From contig NC_081828.1 of assembly GCF_030867095.1 (NCBI RefSeq), forward strand, positions 215,419,978 through 215,483,977: a stretch of DNA of 64,000 nucleotides. Reading direction: 5' to 3'. Under the pieces are notes generated by a model that was given only the letters and a program-made list of their open reading frames with translations, made no database searches and was not told the DNA's origin. A program made the position numbers and the translations under genes. The DNA comes from Alligator mississippiensis. Its lineage: Eukaryota > Chordata > Crocodylia > Alligatoridae. Below, in pieces: positions 11,216 through 22,646 of this stretch (position 1 is its first letter; each line of letters starts with the position of its first letter).

Positions 11216-13474
11216 TGTGGTGATGGAGAGCCTGGCCTGAAAGCGGCATGGTAGGTCCAGGGCAGACAGCAGCTTGAGGATATAAAGGCTGCATAGCAAG
11301 CCAGCAGTGGGAACACCTTGAGAAATTGTGTGTTAGGACCCACAGCCAAATTTCAGGCATCTCCCCAATCCTGAGGCTTCTCCGGACTACATCGGGGATC
11401 TGATCCAGCTGCACTTTTTTTTTTGCCAGCAGGAGCTAGTTACTTTGCAGCCCCGCCACAATAATGGACACAGCAGTCTGGTCCAGATTGCTCTGTGCCC
11501 CTACAGCGTGCAAATGCCAGTCCCTGTTGGGGGGTTAATTATAACTGGTTTAAAGCAAGTTTCACTTCCAAGCAAGTCTGTCTCTATTCTGGGATTTCTC
11601 CTCCTCTTCTTCCCCTGAAGACCGCCTGATAAAAAGCTGTATTTAATCGCACTGAATCCAGGACCCGATGCACAGTGAGGTTTGGCTTCCTGACAACGCG
11701 GGAGATGAGGGGATGGAAGGCTATTTGAGATCAAGGAGGAAGCGCTTGCACATTGAGTGGAAAGGTTAGTCTGTAAATGAGAACAGAACAAATAATCCCT
11801 CTGCGCTTAATGGCAGCCCTGTTTGTGTGCGAAAGGAAGTCAACAGCAGTACAAAGATACTGTTGGTTTTTCATCATTGGTCATTAGGAAGCAGATGAGG
11901 TGACGTGAAGTGAAAGTACCTTTGAATTGTCTGCAGGAGAGGAAATGTGGGACAAAGCTCTCAGGAAACAACAGAGCTTGTCACTTTATCATATGACCCT
12001 TAAAAAACCAGATGATGTTTCCCTGCTATTAGCATTAACCTTTCCAGATGGGCTTGCGGCTGATGGGAGCAGCTATGGTCTTGCACACCCTGCCTTGTAC
12101 CCCTAACATGGGAGCTGCCATTCATATTTTGTGTGCATATTCCATGTCTGGGGGGTGTTTCTAGCCCCTAAAATTGTGCATGATGCTTACATCATGTATG
12201 GCAAGGCCAAAAAGGTCCAGTCTGGTGCCCTGCCCTGCCTTTTGCAGGGTTATTCTGTGTACCAGACTCACTGAAGCAGTGAATCCCACCTGGGACCCAG
12301 GCTATCTGCAGAGAGGATGCATGGTTTTATGATTACAGTGTTGAAACAGGAGGTATAATAGCACCAAAAAATGAGGGGAAAAAAAATCACAAGTCACTTG
12401 GAAAACCTGCCCCAAGTAGTTACTTGTCTGGATCATTTTGGCCAAGGCTCATCACCAGAGAGCATTTATCTCTTCATTAAAAAGTTGCTCTGATTTAACC
12501 AAAGCCATCTCAAGTCTGTCTAGTGAAACTGGTAAAAGCCTGTACTAGAAATGCTCTCATTGGTGCATCCTTTCTTCATTTACTCTCTGGGCAATGAAAG
12601 CTAAAAGTACTTAAATGAAAATGTTTTAAAGGCTAAACTGCCCTAAATGCTGCTACATTAGGGGTTTACTGGAATGATTTTTAAATCAATGCAACTTCTT
12701 TTTTTTTTTTTGCTCCCCAAGGCAAACCAGCCTTTCAAGTAATCCTGGTCTTGAGATTGCTCCAGCAGCTTCCTGTAATTACTGCTGGTTGTCCTTTTTA
12801 TTCAGCATTTTGGTCCTCCGTGCAGCATTGGGATACGTTCTGTCCTCTCTGGGCCTGGCGAGTCCAGGTTTGGAGCATCCATTTCCCATGGAGGTTGCCC
12901 ATGAGCGCAGAATCGGGCCCCATGAACAGGCTATTTGTGTCATAATGAGCCATGTCAAAAAGCCTTTTATGAACTAGAGATAAGGGTCCTTCATTGCTTC
13001 CTCTCTGCCTAGCAAAGGGCATGCATTTTCCATTCGCGCCTCTCGAGTCAAGTGGGAGCTATAACAAACACCCGGAAGGTATCTGCGCACCTAGGAAAAA
13101 CAAACAGGCCTAGCTGATAAGGGAAAGTGTGAGGTCAGAGAGATAAGTCATACCTTGCTCCTCCACAATATAATAGGATAGGGAGGCTGTTTGCTAAACA
13201 GCTGCCTCACTTCACCCCAGGGGTGGCTGCATTTCAGTGCTCTGCAATACCCTCGCTGAAGAAAGGTGCAGTGAGCTGCATCCTGAAATCCTCTCCTAGC
13301 ACTTGCTGTATTACAACTCCCTCTCTCCCACCGTTCCCAACCACAGTGGGGGCGTCGTATAAATAAGCACGCAGTAAAGGCTTGTCAAAGCTCTGTCTAT
13401 CAAAATAGTCAGAAGATTGCTTGAGATAGGCCTGGGTATAAAATAGAGGGCTAGAGTCGTCCTCTTAGACACTA
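11216..13474. other. Unique intergenic DNA
   Basis: A long repeat-poor stretch without a recognisable exon. Segments near 11800-12060 and 12540-13020 are free of repeats and could include conserved regulatory sequence. Confidence 0.4.
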
Positions 13475-13990
13475 GGGACGTGTCTAGATGAGCACGGACG
13501 TACAGTATATGGCACCGCGACCCATCTGCAGCACCGCACACTGCACACGCTGCATATGCAGGCATTCACCATGCTGCTGATTTGCAGTGCAGGGGGTGGT
13601 TTTGGCACTGGGGAATCCTAGTGTCAAAAAAAACTATGCCTTAAAACAAACTGGGTAGCACACATGACAGTAGCATGCACCGCCAGGAACCGGAGCCTGG
13701 CCAGCTGGAGCCACACTTCGGCTACCAGCCAGGTTTTGTGCAGCTGGATTGCTGCGGCTGCAGCCCCCGGAGGACTTAGGACCCCAGGTAAAGCTGCTGG
13801 GGCAGCTCAGGTGTTGGCCCCAACCCCCTCTACCCCACACGGGATAACGTGCTGCACCAGAGCATGCATGCATGGGCATTTCCCAAGGACAAGCAGCAGC
13901 GGCACACATTATGGCGGCACATACATTATCCAGTGGAGTGCATGTTGTGCATAATTGTCCCCAGGGAAATGCATGGTCCCAATTGGGATG
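13475..13990. mobile_element. Probable MITE-like DNA transposon relic
   Basis: Begins 'gggacgtgtctagatgagca', which resembles the ends of the other foldback elements here. The interior is GC-rich, with many 'gcagca' phrases. The right end is not clear. Confidence 0.4.
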
Positions 13991-14764
13991 TGCCCTAGGA
14001 GTCGTGTCACTGAAGAAAGGGATGGGTCAGGGAGGATGATGGTGTTCAGTGTGTATATATATTGGTGGCACGCTCTTCCTCATCAGGGCTGTCAGGCTTG
14101 GGCCCATCCAAATCTGGCTCTTGGTCCCATGAGGGGTGCACATCCCCTGCTCCCTTTGAATCCAGCAAAGCTGTCAGCACTTAGTAACTCAGAAGACCTG
14201 GAGATCGCTACTAAGATAGGAAGCAATGGGCAGGAAAATTAGCTGGGCACCCACGCCTCAAAAAAGCGTCCGTTCTTCTTGGGCCTGAGCCAAGAGTGAC
14301 GGGTAGAGTTGGCTCCTCTATGACCCAAATCTGGTTGCTTGCCCTCACTTGAAAACCCTGACCTTGGGGACCGCAAAGCCCGATGACAGCAAATTTGGCA
14401 AGCTGAGCCGTCTACAGGAGAAGCTGGACTTGGCACCGCGACCTGTCTGGAAAAGGAACTGTTTATATGGCGGGGAGGGGGAGAGGCCTGCGGTCAAGTT
14501 TTGCCTAAAATTGATCGCTTAAATTAACATAGCATGTTGCAGAATAACGAGGCCCCTATTAAGAGAGGCAGCCTAAACAGAAGCACGTTGACTGTTGGTT
14601 GCAAAGTGAAGGAGACTCCCCTGGAGCCCGGCTCTGAGCCACGCGAATGACCAGAAAGTATTTTGCACTTCGTTTTTAAAGATGTGGCTCACTCAGGTTT
14701 CTAAGTCAGCATACGCATGGGGAGTAACCCCACTGTCCTCACTTGACAGGAGAGGAAGAACTGG
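13991..14764. other. Unique intergenic DNA
   Basis: Nothing recognised. Confidence 0.4.
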
Positions 14765-14980
14765 CTTGAGAATAAGGCGCTAGGCAGGGCACTGGGAGAT
14801 TTTCATTCAACTTCCTGTCCTGGCGCAGGTTTCCTCAGCCCTCCCATTTATGCTTGTTGCCGTGATAGAAAACATGGACCAGGATCTCCATTGTGTTAGG
14901 GGCTGTACAGACACGGCACTAAAAGTCAATCGGCTCTTAAGGCTTCCATTCACCACCTGTAAAATGGGTTTAGCACTTTT
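14765..14980 (+). repeat. Diverged MIR-type SINE
   Basis: Weak MIR order: 'gggcactgggagattt', 'aacttcctgtcctggc', 'ctgtaaaatgggttt'. Confidence 0.45.
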
Positions 14981-15361
14981 GCCTTGATTTGGACAGCACA
15001 TTCTTGGGGGCTTGCCCCTGCCACGCTCTTCTTCTTCAGCAGTCCCTTGCAGTTGAGGATGATTGTCTTCCATAAATGTCTTATTTGTGGGCCCAGAGAT
15101 GGCTGACAAAGCCAATCTGGGATCAACAGACTTTGGTGCAAGTCAGGCATGTGTTTCTATATGGGGTGGGTGGCTCCAGATGCTTGATTTGGTCCGAGAC
15201 AGAGTGTTGCTGCCGCTCCTGCTTTTCCATCTGCTGTTGTCATCATAAGGTTTCTGTGCCATCGTTAGGTTTTCTGTATAGCTCCAAATGGGGCTGTACA
15301 GAAAATGCAACTTTACATTTTGATGGCTGAATCAATCAGTTAAACATACTTCTATTTCAGG

Positions 15362-15500
15362 ATGATGGGGGACAGGACTTGATGATCTTGCAGGTCCACG
15401 GCAGGAGATTGGACTTGATGATCTTCCAGGTCCATGGCAGGAGATCGGACTTGATGATCTTGCAGATCCCTTCCAGTCCTTCGATTCTATGAGTCTATGA
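15362..15500 (+). mobile_element. CR1 3' tail carrying a tandem 36-bp duplication
   Basis: The CR1 tail phrase 'ggacttgatgatctt' occurs three times. The 36-bp unit spans 15375-15410 and 15411-15446, and a third partial copy from 15447 runs into 'cccttccagtcc' and the terminal 'attctatgagtctatga'. The CR1 end is therefore internally duplicated. Confidence 0.85.
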
Positions 15501-15711
15501 CTCAAAAATGATCTTTTTTTAAAAATGCATATTTTTTAACCATTTAAAATAGCTGCAGGTGGCATGAAACATTTTTTGTTCTGCTGAAAATGAATCTCTA
15601 TGTCTTAGTTTGTAAGCACTTTGAATACAACCACAGGACACAGTTCCCATACCTCTCCCTTGCTGGATTTAATATTTCTATTGATATTCAATAGAGCTTT
15701 AATAGTGTCCA

Positions 15712-15800
15712 TCCATATTGCACAGGGCTGAGGGCATGCACGTGGGGTCTGGGAGACTGGGATTCAAATCCCTGTGCCACTTGATTTAAAACAGGGGTTT
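15712..15800 (+). repeat. tRNA-derived SINE fragment
   Basis: Contains a good B-box-like 'gggattcaaatccc' and a tRNA-like 5' part. It is not a functional tRNA because no cloverleaf can be drawn from the flanks. Confidence 0.5.
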
Positions 15801-15899
15801 AAATTGAGATCCGCAACCTCCCAACCGAGTTCCCTAACTATGGCATGTGTGTGCTTGCAATGCCTCTTCTTAACAATTTGTATGGATATGAACTGGGAG

Positions 15900-16125
15900 A
15901 AAGTGAGGAAAAGAGTGACCCTCTAGCCCAGTGGTGCAGACACACTGCTGGGAAGTAAGAGCCCAGAGTGTACTGGTCCCAGCTCAACTGATTCTTATAT
16001 AAAATACAATAATTTTGGCAGAGAGATTGAGTCAGATGAGAGATACCCAGATTAGTGCTCTGAATCCAGCTGGGAGATGGGGAATCCAAGTCTGGCCGCC
16101 CAAGTGTGTGCCCTAACTACAGAGC
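15900..16125 (+). repeat. Decayed tRNA-SINE/MIR-like repeat
   Basis: Holds 'ctagcccagtggtgcagaca' and 'ctggtcccagctc', in MIR-like order but weak. Confidence 0.35.
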
Positions 16126-16259
16126 AGGTAAGGCATCGTCTCTTCCTTGGCTTTATGAATGCCCCCCACCTGCCCACCCAAGCCATCTTGTACAATTGGC
16201 CAAAAAAAAATCCAAATATTTCATTTGGGAAATGCCAAAATAAAGCAGTTCACCGTTTC

Positions 16260-16260
<1 letters not shown>

Positions 16261-16302
<42 letters not shown>

Positions 16303-16303
16303 C
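16261..16303. repeat. (TC)n microsatellite
   Basis: A nearly pure CT dinucleotide run of about 43 bases. Confidence 0.98.
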
Positions 16304-17884
16304 TTCCATGCCAAAATATTGCTCCAATTCAACCCCAATTCAGAAATGGTTGTGGATCAAATGCAATAATATTGCTTGGCAAACAAATTCTTCGCCAAAA
16401 ATTATCCGGGCATGTGGCAGTGAGTGTTTCCTGCCCTGAGAGGGTATGACCTGGTCTTTTCCAGAAAGCGGTTCACTGGGTGGCTTTGGACCCGCTGGCG
16501 AAAGCTTCTTTTTCCGATTCTTCAAAATCTTGCTTTCCGCTCCCTTAGCCCCTCTCCCTCCGCCTCTTTGCCCCCCGAAGGAAACAACTTACGTAGGACT
16601 TTACTGAATCCAGCTTTGTATATAATTAGAGCAGGGTGCTAATAGCAAACAGGCATGGTGGAGTTAATGTTCTCCGTTGCGGATGTATCCCCCGTAAAGT
16701 TGGCTGAGTGGTTGCAGTCCCGGGAGAGGGCCGACTAGTGAAGAAGCACATTTTTCTGCTAATGGGACCTCAAGCCCAACTGAGCCCTGGAGTAATTATG
16801 TTCTTTAGGTTGGAATTCTGACTCATGCAAAGGATTTTTTTAAACTATTAGGGTTTTTTTCCTCCCCACCAAGCTCTGCCAAAACCCTGTAGTGACTCCC
16901 TCAGTTCTTCACTGCTTGCGGGTTAGGGGAACGACCTCTCAAAGTCACGAAACATAAATTGAGTCCATGAGGATTCTGTATAACGTCAACCCCTGATAGA
17001 AACTGCTGAGATTTTTCTACGACGTGAGGACATTTTTTTTATCCCAAAACACAACTAATATATCTCGTCCATGTGACGGAGATGCCACGAGGAAGTCAGC
17101 CAAATTCTTTCTTCTCCTCTTTGGGAAGCCATTGACGTGAGCCTGGAGCAAAATCCTGGCTCTCAGCAGGGCTGAAATTTGGTAACATCTGGATTTGGAT
17201 CCAAACGCTGTACATTGGGTTTTAGAGCCCAGGTCTAGAGCCAATACCCATGAGTAATGTTACAATTGCCATGTCACTTCAGAACAACGCTGCAGCTAGG
17301 CCAAAGTCATGTCTGCTAGTGAGGCCAGTTCCAGCTACTTCAGAGAGAAAATGAAAGAAACCTTGGGGTAACTAGACAGACGGGAAGTTGCTTGCTAATC
17401 TCAGTCCGTCAGCAGTTGGTTTACACTCTGAATAAGAAGTTTTCTATTCCTTGCCTACTTTTATCTTTACTAATATAATTGTGGGTGGTCTTATTAGACA
17501 TATAAATGTGTTCTACCCAGCACTAGTGGATGGCAATGAGCTCCACAGGTAAAAATGGGTGGTGGAGAAAAGAGAAGCAACCAAGGTATGTATTGTAGAT
17601 CCTATGAAAAGTATGGGCCTCTCCCAATCCGTCAGTGTAATGCAGTTGCCAATAAAAAAGCATCTGGATGATATGGTCCACAGAGCACTAATGGGATGTG
17701 TTGGTAAAGTTTGGGGCCAAACCCAAAAATTACCCAGGGGCAAGGCTGCTAGGAGCCAAAATGATGGCAAAACATTCAGATCACCAAGAGGATATTACAA
17801 TGGGAAAAGCCATTATCCGTGCTCCTGCATTACAGGGCCATAAGAATTAGTCCACTGTGAAAGAGCTTCCAGTCCATGTGGACT
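16304..17884. other. Unique intergenic DNA
   Basis: No repeat or exon recognised. Confidence 0.45.
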
Positions 17885-18862
17885 GACCTCAGTCCTTGGA
17901 CCCATACTGTTCAACATCTTCATTAATGATGTGGACATTGGAGTCAGAAGCAAACTGGCCAAGTTCGCCTATGATACCAAACTCTGGGGTAAAGCGTCCA
18001 CACCTGAGGACAGGAGGGTGATCCAGGCTCACCTTGACAGGCTCAGCAAATGGGTGGATGAGAACCTGATGGTGTTTAACACCGAAAAATGCAAGGTTCT
18101 CCACCTTGGGAGGAAAAACCTGCATCATCCTGATAGGCTTGGCAGTGATATGTTGGCTAGCACTATGGATGAAAGAGGGACTTGGGGGTCACGACTGACC
18201 ACAAGATGAACATGAGCCTGCAGTGCAATGCTGTGGCTAGTAAAGTGACCAAAACCTTGGCTTGCATCCATAGATGCTACTCATGCAAATCCCAGGACAT
18301 CATTCTCCCTTTGTACTCGGCCTTGGTGAGGCTGCAGCTGGAGTACTGCGTCCAGTTTTGGGCTCCACAATTCAAAAAGGATGTGGAGAAGCTTGAGAGA
18401 GTCCAGAGGAGAGCCACACACATGATCAGAGGTCAGGGAAGCAGACCCTACGATGACAGGCTAAGAGCCCTGGGACTCTTTAGCCTGGAAAAGCGCAGGC
18501 TCAGGGGTGATCTGGTGGCCACCTATACATTTATCCAGGGTGCTCATCAGGATCTGGGGGAACATTTGTTCACCAGAGCGCCCCAAGAGATGACAAGGTC
18601 GAACAGTCACAAACTCCACCAATACCGTTTCAGGCTGGACATAAGGAAGAATTTCTTCATTGTCTGAGCCCCCGAGGTCTGGAATAGCCTGCCACCAGAC
18701 GTGGTTCATGCACCTACATTGTACACCTTCAAGAGAAATTTGGCTGCTTATCTTGCTGGGATCCTATGACCCCAGCTGACTTCCTGCCCCTGGGGCAGGG
18801 GGCTGGATCGGATGATCCTCCGAGGTTCCTTCCAGCCCTAATGTCTATGAAATCTATGATGA
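17885..18862 (+). mobile_element. CR1 LINE, 3' half of ORF2 plus 3' UTR
   Basis: Starts within the RT domain (LGPILFNIF-type segment), reads through the thumb and C-terminal region (QLEYCVQFWAPQFKKDVEKL) and ends at an ILL-type CR1 tail with 'tctatgaaatctatga'. The RT active-site box reads FAYD (17964-17975) instead of FADD, so one catalytic aspartate is lost. One frame change lies near 18180. It is collinear with the 3' part of the copy at 45955-47642. Confidence 0.95.
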
Positions 18863-19165
18863 TACCCCTGTGAACTGTCCAACTTTCTGGGGTGGGAAGG
18901 TATTTGGAGACCATCAGCGTGCAGGCCCGTTTCCCTGTGGTCCTCACTGCAAAGTGTCTGGGTTACCAGCCAAAATAAGGGTACAACGCAGCCTCCAACC
19001 CACCTCCCAAGCCAGATCACCTAGGTTAGGCTGAAGGCACCCTCAGATTCAAGAGACTGATGATTAGGTGCAGACAGGAGAGGGATGCTGGGAACAACCT
19101 AGTAAAAGTCAATGGCTGATTCTCCAGTGAAGACATCCCCGCAGGAAACCAGAGCTCATTTCCTG
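18863..19165. other. Unique intergenic DNA
   Basis: Nothing recognised. Confidence 0.4.
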
Positions 19166-19300
19166 CTTCTGGACCCCCGAGTTTCCTCACCCATCCTTGG
19201 ACAAGCCACTTAATTTCCCTGGGCCTCAGCTTTCCAGCTATGAAATTAAAGTGATGACAATAATGCTCTTTTTCCATATGCTGTGTGCTTATATTCACCT
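19166..19300 (+). repeat. MIR-type SINE fragment
   Basis: 'gacaagccacttaatttccc' followed by 'tgggcctcagctttcc' is the MIR core. Confidence 0.65.
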
Positions 19301-19429
19301 TGGAGAGAGGGACTACTTCTCATGTGCGTGTCTAGGGTTATGTGCAGGGCTCTAACCTCAGCCAAGTCCCCTAAATCCTATTGTAACCTATGCCTATAAT
19401 CCTATTGTATCCTATTCAAATGGCAATGA

Positions 19430-19935
19430 AGCCTGCCAGACTAAACAGTATGTACCTGCTGGCTCGCATCGCTCTGCCTGGCATCAGAAGAGCAATGGCC
19501 AGCAAGATAGATCTATCGAGACAAAATAAAGATGTGAGACACTCACTGTACGGCCATTCTGCAGCGCACAAATGTCTAAAGTCATGCAGGAGCTTTCTAA
19601 CCAGCATCCAACACCTCAATGCTACACCCAAGGAGACATGGCTACAGGTGTGGAACAAGCAGCTGAATAAAATACCTGAAAGTAAAAAAATGGGCATTTC
19701 AGCAACTGAGTCCTTACCACTGAGGCTGACCAACCATGGCAAATATGGCGACGTCTCAACTGCCCGCATCCCGGAGATGGATGCTCCAAGGAACTAATGG
19801 AGAAGTGGGGCTATATCATTGGTACAACCCCCGTGACTGCAGCCCAGAGCTTCAGACTATGCAGCACCTGCTGCAATGCCGGCTGCTCTAAGGCACGTGC
19901 ACAATGAGAGATCGTGCCAAGTACAATCATTGAGC
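19430..19935 (+). mobile_element. LINE ORF2 C-terminal remnant with CCHC-like end
   Basis: The open frame starting at 19390 carries HSLYGHSAAHKCLKSCRSFL, and after a frame change ELQTMQHLLQCRLL follows. The pattern (a LKSRRSFL-like block and a final cysteine-rich QTMxHLLxC motif) is the C-terminus of jockey/RTE-like LINE proteins. It differs from CR1 and from the element at 1010-1885. Confidence 0.6.
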
Positions 19936-20019
19936 ACAAGCACGTGTAACAAAATGGTCAAATGTGGTATAGAAATGTGAGAAGATGACAATGAAAGCAC
20001 ATCCCTCTGCTGAGAAAAG

Positions 20020-20160
20020 GTGACGTCAAGAGAGACTGAAGTTAGATGTTAAGAACAAATTTAACGGGCGGGATAGTTGAGCAATGGAAATGATTCCCTA
20101 GGGAGGTAGTGAAACCTCCACCACTAGAGATTTTTAGGTGCAGGTTAGATGATCTGTCAG
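20020..20160 (+). mobile_element. Diverged CR1 3' end
   Basis: Phrases 'gactgaagttagatgttaag', 'aatgattccctagggaggta' and 'ggtgcaggttagatgatctg' follow CR1 order, but with many changes. This is an old copy. Confidence 0.65.
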
Positions 20161-20319
20161 CCGTGGGTTGGTGAGGAGTCATCACTCTAGCTGGGGACAA
20201 GTCATCCATGTGGCCACTCGTTGGCTGCTGCTAGCAGGAAGCTAACCTACCCCACCACAATCAAAGCCTCCGAATCCGCGGAGCAGCCGGTGGTGACTAT
20301 CTGTACAACCAGACTTGGG

Positions 20320-20625
20320 TGAGCTTGTACCTGGCCCTGACTCCAGCACCTTGCCTTGACTCTAGTCCCTGCCCCGTCCCCTGGTCCTGGTATCCACGAC
20401 CAGCTTATGATTTACGGCTTGCTCCTGAATACAAACCTCAACTCCAAACCCCTGGAATACGACTCCCGAATATGACCCCCAACTCCTGACTCCCTAACAG
20501 CAGCTCCAGACCCTACTTCCCTCTGAAGACTTGATTCATGTCTTCCTGATTCTGATTCCTTGAGCCTGGCCTGCCTGGGACCACGGCTTTAGCGTCAGGA
20601 CTCAGGCTGTGTGTAGGTTTACTTG
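20320..20625. repeat. Imperfect 'gactcc'-rich repeat
   Basis: Runs of loosely repeated 'ctgactccagcacc' and 'gactcccgaatatgac' type words. The reverse complement resembles the 'ggtcagag' region at 25560-26020 in style. It could be decayed LTR or satellite-like sequence. Confidence 0.4.
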
Positions 20626-21554
20626 CACCAACCTCATCTACCTCTTTTAAGTAACGATAGCAGTGATGGTATGGCAGCCCAGGCTCCAGTGTGGCTATGA
20701 GCCTGCTTGGACCCTGGGGACGTACTCAGTCCATTAGCTCATGCAGAGTAAATTATGCCCCAAACTAATGTGGGTATTCCCACCTGTGCCTTAATCTCAC
20801 CTCCTCATTATAATGCACCTCAATCCAATGTATAAAATATAAGATTCATGGGTGAATAAGCCTGACTGGGTGTGTGTGTAAAGCTCACTGATTTACATGA
20901 GAGAGGGAATAAACTGCAGTCCACTGAAATCTATATAGTAAAAAAAGAAAAACCTTGGCCCCACCCAACTCAAACCATTATTTCTACATCTTCAGGCTCG
21001 CATGTTTTTCCACATGCTGTTCAATTGATTATTTGCCAGGTCCAAGCAGAGCAAATGCACAGGGAAAACCTAATGCTTAGTTGGTTTTGGCTTCCCCTCG
21101 CTATTTGACTCATTTGGAACAACTCCTTTGTGCTTTATTACAGCAAATGCCCACGGGTTATTATTTTGGAGAGCCATTAGTTAAAAGACTCCAGGTTAAG
21201 AGGAGGTAGAGGAATGCGAGCTTCTGAAATGCATCGTTTTCCCATCTCCATAAAAACAAATGGTGGAGAAACCTCTAGCTAATAAACACGGAGCTAAGGA
21301 AAGTTGTGTATTTTTCCCCCACTCTTGCCATGCCTTTTTTTTTTTCTTCTTAATGTGTAAATCCAGAAGTAAAAGTATTGCTATTCACCAAAAAGTCTTG
21401 GTCTTCCAACTTACTTTCCCCAAAAAGGAGTGTGGGAAAAATACTGTGCATGCACGTACACATTTTATGTAGAAAGAGGCCTCCAGGCTCCAGTTGGGAC
21501 CAAGGCCCCACTGCAAAAAGCACTGTTATTTATATAATAATTAAACTAGACAGC
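20626..21554. other. Unique intergenic DNA
   Basis: Nothing recognised. Confidence 0.4.
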
Positions 21555-21690
21555 ACAAACATAGTGAGAGTGGTTGTCTCTGTTTTGCAGATGGGGAACT
21601 ATGGCAGCACGAGATGGCTTGACTGGCCCAAGGTGATATGCAGAGTCTGTGGCAGAGGCAAGACCTGAATTCATCTCTCCCAAGTCCTAC
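21555..21690 (-). repeat. MIR-type SINE, minus strand
   Basis: Contains 'ttttgcagatggggaacta', 'ggcccaaggtgatatgcaga' and 'ggcagaggcaagacctgaat', the reverse of the MIR 3' half. Confidence 0.75.
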
Positions 21691-21790
21691 ATTGATATTT
21701 TTTCTCTCTTTTTTTTTTTAATGGGTTTGTGCCTTGGAGATGTATCTGAGCATTTGAGGTGGCAGCACTGGTTTGAAGAGGTGATACTGG

Positions 21791-22290
21791 ATCACAGGAT
21801 CATAGGAAAGCACGCCAGGAAGGGACCTCACAAGATCATCTACTCCAGCCCCCTGCTAAAGGTGGTCATCCCTGACTAAACCATCCCAGCCACATGTCTG
21901 TCTAACCTACTCTTGAAAACTTCCAAGGATGGAGAGTGCACAACTTCTTTAGGCAGCCTATTTCAATGCTTGACCACCCTCAGAGTCAGGAAGATCCTCC
22001 TAATCTCCAACCAAAACTTCCCCTGCTGCAGCTTGAAGCCACTGATCCTAGTCTTGTCCCCTACGACCAAAGAAAAACCCATCTCCATCCTTTCTATAAT
22101 CCTCCTCCAGGCATTTGAAGACTTTTATCAAATCCCCCCCCAGTCTTCTCTTCTCCAAACTAAATAATGCTAGTCCTTTCAACCTTTCCTCACAGGTCTT
22201 GCTTCCCAGACCCCTAATCATATTTCTTGCTTCACACTGAGCTCTTTCCAAATTGCCCAAGTCCTTCTTGAAGTGTGGGGCTCTGATATG
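21791..22290 (-). mobile_element. CR1 LINE, ORF2 end and 3' UTR
   Basis: On the minus strand a piece reads MGNLERAQCEARNMIRGLGS and continues LFSLEKRRLGGDLIKVFKCL, which is CR1 ORF2. The 3' tail lies at 21791-21960. Confidence 0.9.
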
Positions 22291-22396
22291 TCACTGGTGG
22301 CACTGGGCATCTTGCAAGGGAAGCCCATGGTGAGATTCATGCGCTTAGGTGCAGCCTGGGGGGATCGAGGGAACTGTTCTCAGTGATGGCTGAGGA

Positions 22397-22646
22397 CAGA
22401 CCAAGGAGCAATGGTCTCAAGTTGCAGCACAGAAAGTTTAGATTAGATATTAGGAAGCATTTTTCTCACTAGGAGGGTAGTAAAACACTGGAAAAGGTCC
22501 CCCAGAGAGGTGGTGGAAGCTCCATCCTTGGAGGTTTTCAAAACCGGCTAAACAAAGCGTTGGCTGGGATGATGTAGCTGGGGATGGTCCTGCTTTGAGC
22601 AGGGGGTTGGACTGGATGTGACCTCCTGAGGTCCCTTCCAGCCCTT
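22397..22646 (+). mobile_element. CR1 LINE 3' end
   Basis: Sense CR1 terminus with 'ctcactaggagggtagtaaa', 'ccagagaggtggtgga' and 'gggggttggactggatgtga'. With the minus-strand copy just upstream it forms an inverted pair about 100 bp apart. Confidence 0.9.

Noticed and set aside
15712-15800. Possible tRNA gene
   Set aside because: Only the B box is convincing; no anticodon arm or acceptor stem can be drawn. Treated as SINE.
16159-16449. Serine/leucine-repeat open frames
   Set aside because: Translation of the (TC)n microsatellite.
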